Shown here: positions 18,201 through 25,932 of the stretch, piece after piece | How positions within the stretch are numbered: position 1 is the stretch's first letter | Layout: each line of letters opens with the position of its first letter | Source: Candidatus Cryptobacteroides merdipullorum | GTDB taxonomy: Bacteria > Bacteroidota > Bacteroidia > Bacteroidales > UBA932 | Assembly: GCA_018715685.1 (NCBI GenBank) | Contig: DVLC01000055.1 | Location: 1 to 36,505, forward strand | Direction: 5' to 3' | DNA length: 36,505 bases | Notes under the pieces: model-generated | What the model was told of the DNA's origin: nothing | Databases searched by the model: none | Seen by the model: the letters and a program-made list of their open reading frames with translations, nothing else | Position numbers and translations under genes: made by a program

Positions 18201-18249
18201 CGAGCACTCCCGCCACAGCGTGGAGCTGGTTTTCAGCGTGGATTTATGA
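15238..18249 (+). CDS. Outer-membrane beta-barrel protein with HExxH metallopeptidase-like N-terminal domain and TolB-like propeller-type middle region
   Basis: From MLRLKTILTTAALSAATLAGLPAAAQ signal peptide; VHESRH and downstream FLEGDAVVAET; beta-rich repeats; C-terminal barrel-like strands ending in a hydrophobic/aromatic tail. ORF-track extension to 14569 is antisense noise. Confidence 0.75.
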   Translation: MLRLKTILTTAALSAATLAGLPAAAQFYSLGSEPASVRWSQVETPTYRIIYPAGLDSLARIYALNLEQAAQVVGGTSGFRPNESFRKRMPVVLHANAAYSNGLVGWTPRRMELMTMPDPFDPEPTPWEIQLAVHESRHVSQMQYSSARPFRGWRIVTGELVSGALAAVYCGPAFLEGDAVVAETALTHGGRGRTADFLEYYRVSFADGDFRSYWQWRYGSQRHHTPDYYRLGYITAAGVRTLYDTPDFTARYFSRIREHGGVAINNFSKTIRDVSGKKLREAFTEISDSLAAFWAEDERRRAPFMESRRLTEPDRRYTELNGLVSDGVRIFAIRSGMTIPEQLVGISGDGKLEILGNMGASSTGPEYSAVTGMLYWSEYRPDPRWEMRSSSDIRSLDASGRRHTLTHGRRYFHPAAAESEAVLAVSEYPVEGGSATVVLDALDGRRIRVYWAPDGMQVLESFWSGDELYTTALTEGGYGIYRVRDFSCVLGPRHVKIKQPWAHEGRILFTSDLGGVNELYSLDLADGSLTQLSSTRFGAADFILNSTEDTLYYTSLLPEGRIICSTPTDSLMPRPADFSRLPEYPFAEELADGEPVKLYELESSGSHMLSDGGSSVSDPRRYSKLANLFRFHSWIPLYVDYDAVSSLSMSSVYSAAFLGATAFFQNDLGDFWGSVAYKAGYESLSGWRHSGHLNLRWSGWYPVIEAHVDFNDRAALSWREFTDDEGNAGLGYSASALPLLNAGINVYVPLGFSRGGWNSGIIPEISVAATNDHYFTSDGSVRYMSRAVARVRGYIMESTPESRIYPRWGIGAEAGINGRPELLRLFCPNFYSYLYGYLPGVWQTHGIRLTAMYERRFDTGPCCEAYMVSAPRGFDTGVSTLLSAFPDKMKLSADYAMPVLPVDWDGLGPVAYVKNFELTLHGDLSLAGNWIPAADDSNRIPTSSLYSVGADFSVRLGNLIWLPYDTRIGISYNYKSGSLFDTLQSLGYEHSRHSVELVFSVDL

Positions 18250-19068
18250 TTACACTCCGCTGAACGAGCTGAAACCGCCGTCGACCGGAAGAATCACGCC
18301 GGTGATGAAGGAGGCCGCGTCGCTGCAGAGGAACTGGGCCGCCCCGTTGAGTTCGTCGATATCGCCGAAACGGCGCATCGGAGTCTTGGCTATCACTTTG
18401 TTCGAGCGTTCCGTCAGCGAGCCGTCCTCGTTGAGCAGGGCGGCGCGGTTCTGCTTTCCGATGAAGAATCCGGGAGCAAGGGCGTTCACGCGTATCTTCT
18501 CCCCGTATTTTATCGCCATCTCTGCGGCGAGCCAGCGGGTGAAGTTGGACACGCCTTCCTTGGCAGCCCCGTAGCCGGCAACCCGCGTAAGAGCGTCGTA
18601 CGCGGCCATGGATGAAATATTCAATATGCAACCATAACCCTGGGAAGCAAATATCCTCGTGAACACATGGCAGGGATACACTGTGCCGTTGAGATTGAGC
18701 GCCAGCACCTTGTCCCAGTCTTCGAGCCGCATGTCCCAGAAATTCCGGTCCGGCATCACGTTCGCTCCGGCGACATTGCCGCCCGCCACATTGATCAGGA
18801 TGTCCACATGCTGATATCTCCGGACTATGTCCTCTGCAACCCGGGTGAGAGACGCCGTATCGAGGACATTGCATGCATATGCGCAATGCTCCGCCTCTCC
18901 GGCGGAATTCAACGCCTCAAGCACTTCCGGAATCTGCTCCTCTCTGTGCACAAGCGCCGCCACAACGGCTCCCTGAGCGGCGAAATGGCGTGCAAGCGAA
19001 CCGCCAAGCACTCCGGCGGCACCGCTGATCACGGCGACCTTGCCGGCTATGGAATACTGTTCATTCAT
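18250..19068 (-). CDS. SDR family oxidoreductase (fructuronate reductase-like by context)
   Basis: 272 aa ORF; GKVAVISGAAGVLGGSLA, NVAGGN, YGAAKEGVSNFTRWLA; adjacent to mannonate dehydratase. Confidence 0.85.
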   Translation of the reverse strand: MNEQYSIAGKVAVISGAAGVLGGSLARHFAAQGAVVAALVHREEQIPEVLEALNSAGEAEHCAYACNVLDTASLTRVAEDIVRRYQHVDILINVAGGNVAGANVMPDRNFWDMRLEDWDKVLALNLNGTVYPCHVFTRIFASQGYGCILNISSMAAYDALTRVAGYGAAKEGVSNFTRWLAAEMAIKYGEKIRVNALAPGFFIGKQNRAALLNEDGSLTERSNKVIAKTPMRRFGDIDELNGAAQFLCSDAASFITGVILPVDGGFSSFSGV

Positions 19069-19087
19069 ATAGTCGTCTTATTGATAG

Positions 19088-20257
19088 TCATTCTGACTCA
19101 AGCGCCGCCATCATGCCCTCCACCTGCGCGAACGCGAGCATGCGCCCGTGGAAGCTGTATCCGGGATTGTATCCTTTGTCGGCATCGCCGAGCATTTCGC
19201 GGCCGTGGTCGACACGCATCGGAAGGTTCCTTCCCTGCCGTTCGAATATGCGTATCAGCTCCGGAAGATTCACGCGTCCCGAAGTATGCGGAGCCTCGAT
19301 GAAATCGCCGCCCGGAAGCAGATTGCAGCTTCTCAGATGCACGAAATGCGTGCGAGGGGCGAACTCCCGCGCCATCGCCTCCACATCGTTATGCGCACCG
19401 GCCGAAAGCGAACCTGCGCAGAAAGTCAGACCGTTATGGAAATCGTCGGCCGCGGCGAGAATTTTCCTGATGTCGCCGGCGCTCCCGGCTATTCTCGGCA
19501 GGCCGAACACCTGCATGGGCGGATCGTCCGGATGTATGCACATATTGATGTCATACTCACGGCAGACCGGCAGCACGGCGTCGAGGAAATACTTGAGATT
19601 GGCGAGCAGACTCTCCTTTCCGACTCCGCGGTATGGTTCCATCATCGCCTTGAAACGCCGCACCGGGGCCGCCTCGCCGTCGGAGATGTTACCGCAGATG
19701 AAACCCTGGGTCTTCACGATTATGGTGTCCACGAGCTCCCTCCTGTCGGCCCGAGTCGCCGTCGCGGCGAACTTCTCCATACGCTCCAGCACGGTGTCGG
19801 GATAGTCTTTTTCGGCTCCCTCTCGCTCAAGTATGCGTATGTCGAAATACGCCAGCTTCGCATAGTCGAAATACAGAGTCGTGCTTCCGTCCGGCAGAGC
19901 GTGGCGGAGGTCGGTGCGCACCCAGTCGATAACGGGCATGAAATTGTAGCACACCGTCCTGATTCCCTGGCGGCCGAGCGCCGCAAGGCTCCCGCGGTAG
20001 CGGTCTATGACCTTGTCCCTGTCCGCTCCGCCATACTTTATCGTCTCGGCGACGGGCAGGCTTTCCACCACGGACCAGCGAAGACCGGAATCCTCGATCA
20101 TCCCGCGGAGCCGCCCTACGCGATCCTCCGGCCAGAGCTCTCCGGCAGGGATATCATAGAGCGACGTCACTATACCCTCAACGCCTATCTGACGTAATTC
20201 ATTGAGTTTTATGGGGTCGGAAGGGCCGAACCATCTCCAGGTCTTCTCCATTTCCAA
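19088..20257 (-). CDS. uxuA: Mannonate dehydratase
   Basis: 389 aa ORF; TWRWFGPSDPIKLNELRQIGVEGIVTSLYDIPAGELW, CIHPDDPP, DHGREMLGD. Confidence 0.95.
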   Translation of the reverse strand: MEMEKTWRWFGPSDPIKLNELRQIGVEGIVTSLYDIPAGELWPEDRVGRLRGMIEDSGLRWSVVESLPVAETIKYGGADRDKVIDRYRGSLAALGRQGIRTVCYNFMPVIDWVRTDLRHALPDGSTTLYFDYAKLAYFDIRILEREGAEKDYPDTVLERMEKFAATATRADRRELVDTIIVKTQGFICGNISDGEAAPVRRFKAMMEPYRGVGKESLLANLKYFLDAVLPVCREYDINMCIHPDDPPMQVFGLPRIAGSAGDIRKILAAADDFHNGLTFCAGSLSAGAHNDVEAMAREFAPRTHFVHLRSCNLLPGGDFIEAPHTSGRVNLPELIRIFERQGRNLPMRVDHGREMLGDADKGYNPGYSFHGRMLAFAQVEGMMAALESE

Positions 20258-20292
20258 ATAGTGCGAAATCGTAGCAATTTACTGAATTTTCG

Positions 20293-20300
20293 TATATTTG
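20293..20300 (+). promoter_or_regulatory. Putative -7 box TATATTTG for the YeiH-like operon
   Basis: Exact TAnnTTTG match 35 nt upstream of the ATG at 20336. Confidence 0.45.
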
Positions 20301-20335
20301 TCAAGTTTAAAACCGTAAACCCACACATCGGAAAG

Positions 20336-21691
20336 ATGGAGAAAAAGAATAATTCCTGGGCGCAGCTCTGGAGGACAGAGGACTGGCTCGCCGTATGGAT
20401 CGGCTTCATTATAATAGCATTAGGATGCATGTCAGTACTTACCGGGGCTTTTGACTTCTCGGCGTTCAACTTCAAGACCTGGGGCTGGGGCGAAGCTGCC
20501 GCGACCAATGTGACCCCTCTCGGAGTTCAGATGAGTTCGCCGTCATTCTGGACGAAACTGCTGCTCACCTTCGCCGTTCTCGGAATACTTTTCACCGCAG
20601 GAGCCAGACTGCTCGGAGAAAAGGCGAAAAAATACTTCCCCGCATTCACCGGAGTGTTCGTGCTCGGCGTCATCGTCAGGCTGATCAGCGCCGAATTCAC
20701 GCTCAACCGCTATCTCGAATGGGCTTTCTGGGCCCTTATCGTGGGACTGCTGGTGTCCAACACCGTGGGCGTCCCCAAATGGCTCAAGCCGGCGGTCAAG
20801 ACCGAGTTCTACATCAAGGCGGGACTCGTGGTGATGGGCTTCTCCGTGCTGTTCTCGAACATCGCCAAGTTCGGACTCTATGGCCTGGGAATCTCATGGA
20901 TAGTCTGCCCCTTGTGCATAATCTTCATGTGGTGGTTCGGCACCAAGGTGCTCAAGATCAAGAACAAGCCTCTTGTGATCACTCTTGCGTCCGCGACCAG
21001 CGTATGCGGAACTTCAGCGGCCATAGCCACGGGAGCGGCTGCCAAGTGCAAGAAGACCGACCTCACTGTGGCAGTGTCCATCTCGATAATCTTCACCGTG
21101 ATAATGATGGTCGCGATGCCTCCGATCATCGAGGCCGTGGGCATGTCTCCTATCATGGGTGGAGCGCTGATCGGCGGTACCGTCGACAGCACTGGGGCTG
21201 TGGTCGTCGCAGGAACCGCACTTGGAGAGGAAGCGCAGACCGCGGCGGTGCTCGTGAAGTCCATCCAGAACATACTCATCGGCTTCGTAGCCTTCTTCGT
21301 GTCGCTGTTCTTCGCCACCCGCGTTGAGCCTTCGGAGTCAGGTTCGGTGGAGAAAGTCGGTGCCATCGAGATCTGGAGGCGTTTCCCGAAGTTCATCCTC
21401 GGATTCTTCGCCGCTTCGCTGATCGCGTCGTTCATAATCCAGCCTCTCGCCGGAGCCGACCAGGTGTCAGTCATCAACAAGGTTCTCGACCAGTACAAGA
21501 ACTGGGCGTTCGTGCTCGCCTTCGTGAGCATAGGACTCGACACAAATTTCAAGGAGATAATCAGCCAGCTTCACGGCGGCAAGGTCGTATGGCTGTATAT
21601 CGTGGGCCAGCTGTTCAATATAGTCCTCACGATGGCTATGGTATGGCTGCTGCTTTCAGGCGTGCTTTTCCCTGTCCCCACCCTTGACTAA
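20336..21691 (+). CDS. YeiH family putative sulfate exporter
   Basis: From MEKKNNSWAQLWRTEDW; multi-TM, ATSVCGTSAAIATGAAAKCKKTDLTVAVS and GTVDSTGAVVVAGTALG characteristic of the family. Confidence 0.85.
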   Translation: MEKKNNSWAQLWRTEDWLAVWIGFIIIALGCMSVLTGAFDFSAFNFKTWGWGEAAATNVTPLGVQMSSPSFWTKLLLTFAVLGILFTAGARLLGEKAKKYFPAFTGVFVLGVIVRLISAEFTLNRYLEWAFWALIVGLLVSNTVGVPKWLKPAVKTEFYIKAGLVVMGFSVLFSNIAKFGLYGLGISWIVCPLCIIFMWWFGTKVLKIKNKPLVITLASATSVCGTSAAIATGAAAKCKKTDLTVAVSISIIFTVIMMVAMPPIIEAVGMSPIMGGALIGGTVDSTGAVVVAGTALGEEAQTAAVLVKSIQNILIGFVAFFVSLFFATRVEPSESGSVEKVGAIEIWRRFPKFILGFFAASLIASFIIQPLAGADQVSVINKVLDQYKNWAFVLAFVSIGLDTNFKEIISQLHGGKVVWLYIVGQLFNIVLTMAMVWLLLSGVLFPVPTLD

Positions 21692-21974
21692 AAAGAAGAA
21701 ACATATTTCCGGCTGGGCGCTGTCGAGCATCATAGTGTGTGCGATAGCCCTCGTGGCCGTGATCTACATCATGGCCAACGGCCTCGGACTCCAGGAGGAA
21801 CTGGATTTCGGGGCAGGGGCCTATTACTATGCCGACATCCCCGAGTTCGAGAAATATCTGGCATGGGACGCGTTCAAGACCACGCTCCCCTATCTGCTGT
21901 ATCTCGCGATATTCCTCGTCTGGGGCTTCTGCGTATATAAAATATGGGTATGGGTGGACAAAAGGAAAAAGTAA
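21684..21974 (+). CDS. Small membrane protein, about two TM helices, unknown function (apparent TTG start)
   Basis: 96 aa ORF overlapping the exporter stop by 8 nt and the CpXC gene by 31 nt; hydrophobic segments WALSSIIVCAIALVAVIYIMA and LPYLLYLAIFLVWGFCVYKIWVWV. Confidence 0.65.
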   Translation: MTKKKKHISGWALSSIIVCAIALVAVIYIMANGLGLQEELDFGAGAYYYADIPEFEKYLAWDAFKTTLPYLLYLAIFLVWGFCVYKIWVWVDKRKK

Positions 21975-22540
21975 TCTGCCGCGGCTGCGGGAAACCGCAC
22001 GAAGTGGAATACACTGGCAGTGTCAATGTTTCAGCGAACCCCGAGCTAAAGGAAAAGGTCAGGAGCGGGGAGATGTTCCTCTGGACCTGCCCGGACTGCG
22101 GCTGCGTGAACCTGCTCAACCTGCCTTTTCTCTACCATGACCCTGACGGGAAGCTGATGATCCTGCTGACGCAGACACCGCTCCGTTCCGAAAATCTTCC
22201 CGACGGCTACACGGGACGCCTTGTACACAGTGTCGGAGAACTCGTGGAGAAAATCAATATCTTCGACGCCGGCCTCGACGACGTGGTCATCGAGATGTGC
22301 AAGTATGTGACGAAGCATGAACTCGGCAAGGTCGTGCAGCTCAAGTTCTTCAAGATCGACGGAGCTGACTCCGAAATGACATTCACCTATCCGGAGGACG
22401 GCCAGATGCAGATGGTGGAGACCGGCTTCAAGGTCTACGAGGACTGCGCCGGCATCGTGAACCGCAACCCCGAAATGAAAAAGGCAGCCCGGGGACTCGT
22501 GGCTGTCGACCCGGACTGGCTTTCAAGGTTCTTCGCCTGA
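21944..22540 (+). CDS. CpXC domain-containing protein
   Basis: 198 aa ORF; CRGCGKPHEVEYTGSVNVSANPELKEKVRSGEMFLWTCPDCGCVN zinc-ribbon-like CpXC pattern. Confidence 0.8.
   Translation: MGMGGQKEKVICRGCGKPHEVEYTGSVNVSANPELKEKVRSGEMFLWTCPDCGCVNLLNLPFLYHDPDGKLMILLTQTPLRSENLPDGYTGRLVHSVGELVEKINIFDAGLDDVVIEMCKYVTKHELGKVVQLKFFKIDGADSEMTFTYPEDGQMQMVETGFKVYEDCAGIVNRNPEMKKAARGLVAVDPDWLSRFFA
22480..22540 (+). repeat. Direct repeat copy A: 3' end of the CpXC gene
   Basis: aaaggcagcccggggactcgtggctgtcgacccggactggctttcaaggttcttcgcctga; 58/61 identical to 23724-23784 by hand alignment. Confidence 0.95.
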
Positions 22541-22574
22541 ACCGTTCTCAAAGATTCCGCAAAAAAAGGCTTTG

Positions 22575-23675
22575 TCATAGTTTGATTCTGCCAAGCCAGG
22601 CATTGCCTTCGATATCGTTGACGATGGCATATAACATGTCCGCATCTTCGTCCAGACACAGTTTTTCTATCCGATAATCAGTATGTATCAATCTCTCAGG
22701 AGTACCTTCCCAGTCAAACACGGCAATATCGGTATAGATAAGTTCCTGCTCGTCAAGCGGTTTCGCAAAATTTCCCTTCAGTCTTACACCAACTCCGAAT
22801 ACAGCATAAATCCGATTATCAGTAGCGTATATGTCGTTGAAGGAATCCACCGTGTTATCATTGAAAGAGTAGCCTCCATTCTCATTTACAGCAAAATCCG
22901 GCTCGATGAAATATTCTGTGGTGACGTTTCTTATAATATTGTCCTTAAGCGAGAATATCTCAAGAATTCCTCCAAGTGTCGTTGCTACAGCCAGATGAGT
23001 TTCATCCGGAGATACCGCGATGCGGTCCTGATAATACATGTTGAATCTTTTTCTGTCATCATCGATTACAGGAAATTCATTCCAAGAGGAGAGAACATTT
23101 CCGGAACCATCACATAATTCCATCCTGTTCACTTTGGACGTATCCCTGTAAAGATAGCTTTCGCTGCCCATATATAAAGTCGCATCCTCCAAATCGACTA
23201 TATGTCTGTTCCATTTGGGAGCAATGAACGGTTGTTCATTCACGGCAGAAAGACCATCATTGAGCAGAGAGTCTACCTGAAACCATAATTTCTTGGCGAC
23301 AAGAGCATCATAAAAAGTCATAATGCCCCTATTCTGATTAAAATTACAATTAAGGGAATACAGCAGTTCTTTTGGTCCGCGTCCGCTGTTCAGGGTGCTC
23401 ACAAGCAAGTTCCCGGTGTTCTTGTCGAACACATGTATACACTTGCCCGATTCAAGATTAACGGCTGACACTATCACCTTATCTTCATAAACAGCAATAT
23501 CCGATATGGCGCTGAAGCCATAAAGAGTGTCCGTCAGAACCTCAAACACCCCCTCGGATTCACTGATGAATTCAGGTAATTCATACCGGACTCTGTTCTT
23601 CACCGAACAGGATGATACCAAGAGGCAAAAAAGCATAATGCCCGACAAACATGATGTGTATCTGAAAGTTCTCAT
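22575..23675 (-). CDS. Lipoprotein resembling BF3164 / 6-bladed beta-propeller family
   Basis: 378 aa ORF (track start 23711; MRTFRYTSCLSG start at 23675 preferred); lipobox LLVSSC; repeated beta-rich segments (DIAVYEDKVIVSAVNLESGKCIHVFDKNTGNLL, RIAVSPDETHLAVATTLGGILEIFSL). Confidence 0.7.
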   Translation of the reverse strand: MRTFRYTSCLSGIMLFCLLVSSCSVKNRVRYELPEFISESEGVFEVLTDTLYGFSAISDIAVYEDKVIVSAVNLESGKCIHVFDKNTGNLLVSTLNSGRGPKELLYSLNCNFNQNRGIMTFYDALVAKKLWFQVDSLLNDGLSAVNEQPFIAPKWNRHIVDLEDATLYMGSESYLYRDTSKVNRMELCDGSGNVLSSWNEFPVIDDDRKRFNMYYQDRIAVSPDETHLAVATTLGGILEIFSLKDNIIRNVTTEYFIEPDFAVNENGGYSFNDNTVDSFNDIYATDNRIYAVFGVGVRLKGNFAKPLDEQELIYTDIAVFDWEGTPERLIHTDYRIEKLCLDEDADMLYAIVNDIEGNAWLGRIKL

Positions 23676-23723
23676 GCTTCCTGTATCATTTGGTAAGACG
23701 CTCTCTTTCAAAAAAAAATAACG

Positions 23724-23784
23724 AAAGGCAGCCCGGGGACTCGTGGCGGTCGGCCCGGACTGGATTTCAAGGTTCTTCGCCTGA
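23724..23784 (+). repeat. Direct repeat copy B: orphan copy of the CpXC gene 3' end
   Basis: aaaggcagcccggggactcgtggcggtcggcccggactggatttcaaggttcttcgcctga; would encode ..KAARGLVAVGPDWISRFFA* versus ..KAARGLVAVDPDWLSRFFA* in copy A. Confidence 0.95.
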
Positions 23785-23814
23785 CCGTAGCAAGCGGAAA
23801 TACGGCAGCCGCCG

Positions 23815-24960
23815 TTATTCCAGCTTCCTCGCTCCGTCGGAAATCACCACGTCGTAGACCTTGGGCTCGTGGCTGAATCTGGCGGCAAACTGCTCCTTCG
23901 CGGCCTTGACGAAAGGTTCGTAGAGTTCGTCCTTCACGAGGTTGATGGTGCAGCCTCCGAAGCCTCCTCCCATGACGCGCGAACCGGTGACATCCATCTT
24001 GCGCGCGAGCCGGTTCAGGAAATCCAGTTCCTCGCAGCTGACTTCATAGAGACGGCTCAGGCCGAAATGCGTCTGATACATCATCTCTCCGACGGTCTCG
24101 TAGTCACCCCTTTCGAGGGCGTCGCAGACATCGAGAACTCTCTGCACTTCGCCGATCACGTATTCTGCCCGCAGGAAATCCTCTTCGGGAATCTCCTCCC
24201 TGACCTCCTCGAGCCAAAGCCTCTTGGCATCGCTGAGGAACTCGACCTCGGGATGTCTCTTCCTGATAGCCGCAGCGGCGTTCTCGCAGGAGCGGCGTCT
24301 GTCGTTGTATGCGGAGGAAGCAAGCTCGTGCTTCACGCAGGAATCCAGAAGCACCAGCTTGTATCCCTCGGGATTGAAAGGATAGTATTTATGCTCGAGA
24401 GTCTTGCAGTTCAGCAGCATCAGGCTCCCCTTCCTGCCGAAGCAGGACGCGAACTGGTCCATGATGCCGCAGTTGACCCCGCAGTAGTTATGTTCGGTAG
24501 ACTGGCCTATGCGGGCAAGCTCGAACTTGTCGATTCCGTTGCCCATGAGGTCGTTGATCGCAAAGGCGAAGCAGCTTTCGAGCGCCGCCGAAGATGAAAG
24601 TCCGGCTCCGAGAGGCACGTCACCGGCGAATACGGCATCGAATCCGGCCACCTTGCCCCCTCTCTTGAGAGTCTCGCGGCATACTCCGAAGATATATCTG
24701 GCCCAGGCCTGCTCCGGCTTGTCCTCCTCGTTGAGTCCGAAACTTGCCGCCTCGTCATAGTCGAGTGAATACACCCTTACCTTGTCGAGTCCGTTAAGCC
24801 TGATTTCGGCGCTTATCCCCTTGTCGATGGCACCCGGGAACACATATCCGCCGTTGTAGTCGGTGTGCTCCCCTATCAGATTGATTCGCCCTGAGGCGGC
24901 GTAGAAAGTTCCTCCCTCTCCATAGAGTTCGGAGAACTTAGCGTGGATCTTGTCTGTCAT
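23815..24960 (-). CDS. galK: Galactokinase
   Basis: GRINLIGEHTDYNGGYVFPGAID, PLGAGLSSSAALE, VMGGGFGGCTINLV; start at MTDKIHAKF (24960) likely. Confidence 0.96.
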   Translation of the reverse strand: MTDKIHAKFSELYGEGGTFYAASGRINLIGEHTDYNGGYVFPGAIDKGISAEIRLNGLDKVRVYSLDYDEAASFGLNEEDKPEQAWARYIFGVCRETLKRGGKVAGFDAVFAGDVPLGAGLSSSAALESCFAFAINDLMGNGIDKFELARIGQSTEHNYCGVNCGIMDQFASCFGRKGSLMLLNCKTLEHKYYPFNPEGYKLVLLDSCVKHELASSAYNDRRRSCENAAAAIRKRHPEVEFLSDAKRLWLEEVREEIPEEDFLRAEYVIGEVQRVLDVCDALERGDYETVGEMMYQTHFGLSRLYEVSCEELDFLNRLARKMDVTGSRVMGGGFGGCTINLVKDELYEPFVKAAKEQFAARFSHEPKVYDVVISDGARKLE

Positions 24961-25030
24961 GTTCATGATTATGCGGTTATTAAACACATTCTCACAAAAT
25001 TACCAAATTGCCGCCTCTTATCAAACACGC

Positions 25031-25879
25031 TCAGAGGAGAATTTCAAGAATTATCGGCAGATGGTCGCTGACTCCTCCCTCGTAGCGAGGGCCGACGAAG
25101 CAGCGCCGGGGCTTCATCCCTCCGAAAGCCTTGTCCTCGGTCAGCAGCAGAGGATGGACGAACACTTCCTCACGGATCTCGAAGTCCCCGAAACTGAAAA
25201 AGCCGTCGATTTTCTCCCAGCGGCCGTTATATTTCAGGGTTCCGGCTCCGTCCGGAGGCCACAATTCGTCGTTGAAGTCTCCTATCGCCAGAATCCGCTC
25301 GTGGCCGGCGGAAAGCAGGGAATCGGCCGTTTCGAGCATTCTGCGCATGGCGGCCTCGCGCCTGTCGGCTTTTCCTCCTATCTTCGAAGGATGATGGTTG
25401 ACCAGCACCGCGAGTCCGTCGAATTCGGCAAGCAGAATGTCCCGCGTGGCCATCACGGTCCCGCTGCTGTCATGGACATGTATGGGACTGCTGCCTGTCA
25501 GTTCCAACGACTGTCTCCTGTAGAGCAGTCCGCAGTCGATTCCACGATGGTCAGGAGAGTCATAATGGACAATTCCGTATCCAGCCTTCCTGAGAAGAGT
25601 TGACGACACGATGCTGCGCAGAACGAAAGCATTCTCGATTTCCGCGAAACCCACGATGTCCGGAAGTCTGCCATGACGGTCGGCGACCAGCATCAGTGTC
25701 TTCGCGACGGCGTCGCACTTGGAGTAGAAGCGGCCGCGCGTCCAGTATTCCTGCGCCGCCTCGGAACGGTAGTCGAAGAAATTCTCCAGATTCCAGAACA
25801 CGGCCAGCAGAGAATCCTGGCCGTAAGCCGCAGCCGCGGGAAGCAGCAGGGCGAGAAGTTTGATCATAGTCAGTTTCAT
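25031..25879 (-). CDS. Secreted endonuclease/exonuclease/phosphatase family protein
   Basis: AVFWNLENFFD, DIVGFAEIEN, GIDCGLLYR, ILAIGDFND, GVSDHLPIILEI; signal peptide MKLTMIKLLALLLPAAAAYGQ. Confidence 0.88.
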   Translation of the reverse strand: MKLTMIKLLALLLPAAAAYGQDSLLAVFWNLENFFDYRSEAAQEYWTRGRFYSKCDAVAKTLMLVADRHGRLPDIVGFAEIENAFVLRSIVSSTLLRKAGYGIVHYDSPDHRGIDCGLLYRRQSLELTGSSPIHVHDSSGTVMATRDILLAEFDGLAVLVNHHPSKIGGKADRREAAMRRMLETADSLLSAGHERILAIGDFNDELWPPDGAGTLKYNGRWEKIDGFFSFGDFEIREEVFVHPLLLTEDKAFGGMKPRRCFVGPRYEGGVSDHLPIILEILL

Positions 25880-25904
25880 GGTCGTGAATATAGCGAATTT
25901 TGAG

Positions 25905-25912
25905 TAAATTTG
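25905..25912 (+). promoter_or_regulatory. Putative -7 box TAAATTTG for ychF
   Basis: TAnnTTTG match 20 nt upstream of the ATG at 25933. Confidence 0.4.
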
Positions 25913-25932
25913 CCGTCCTAAATCCATTTGCA

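Noticed and set aside
19148-20197. 349 aa plus-strand ORF
   Set aside because: Antisense to uxuA, which is strongly supported
22440-23800. Transposon (IS) explanation for the repeat-flanked lipoprotein gene
   Set aside because: No transposase, no terminal inverted repeats recognised, and the repeat is 61 nt of host coding sequence, much longer than a typical target-site duplication
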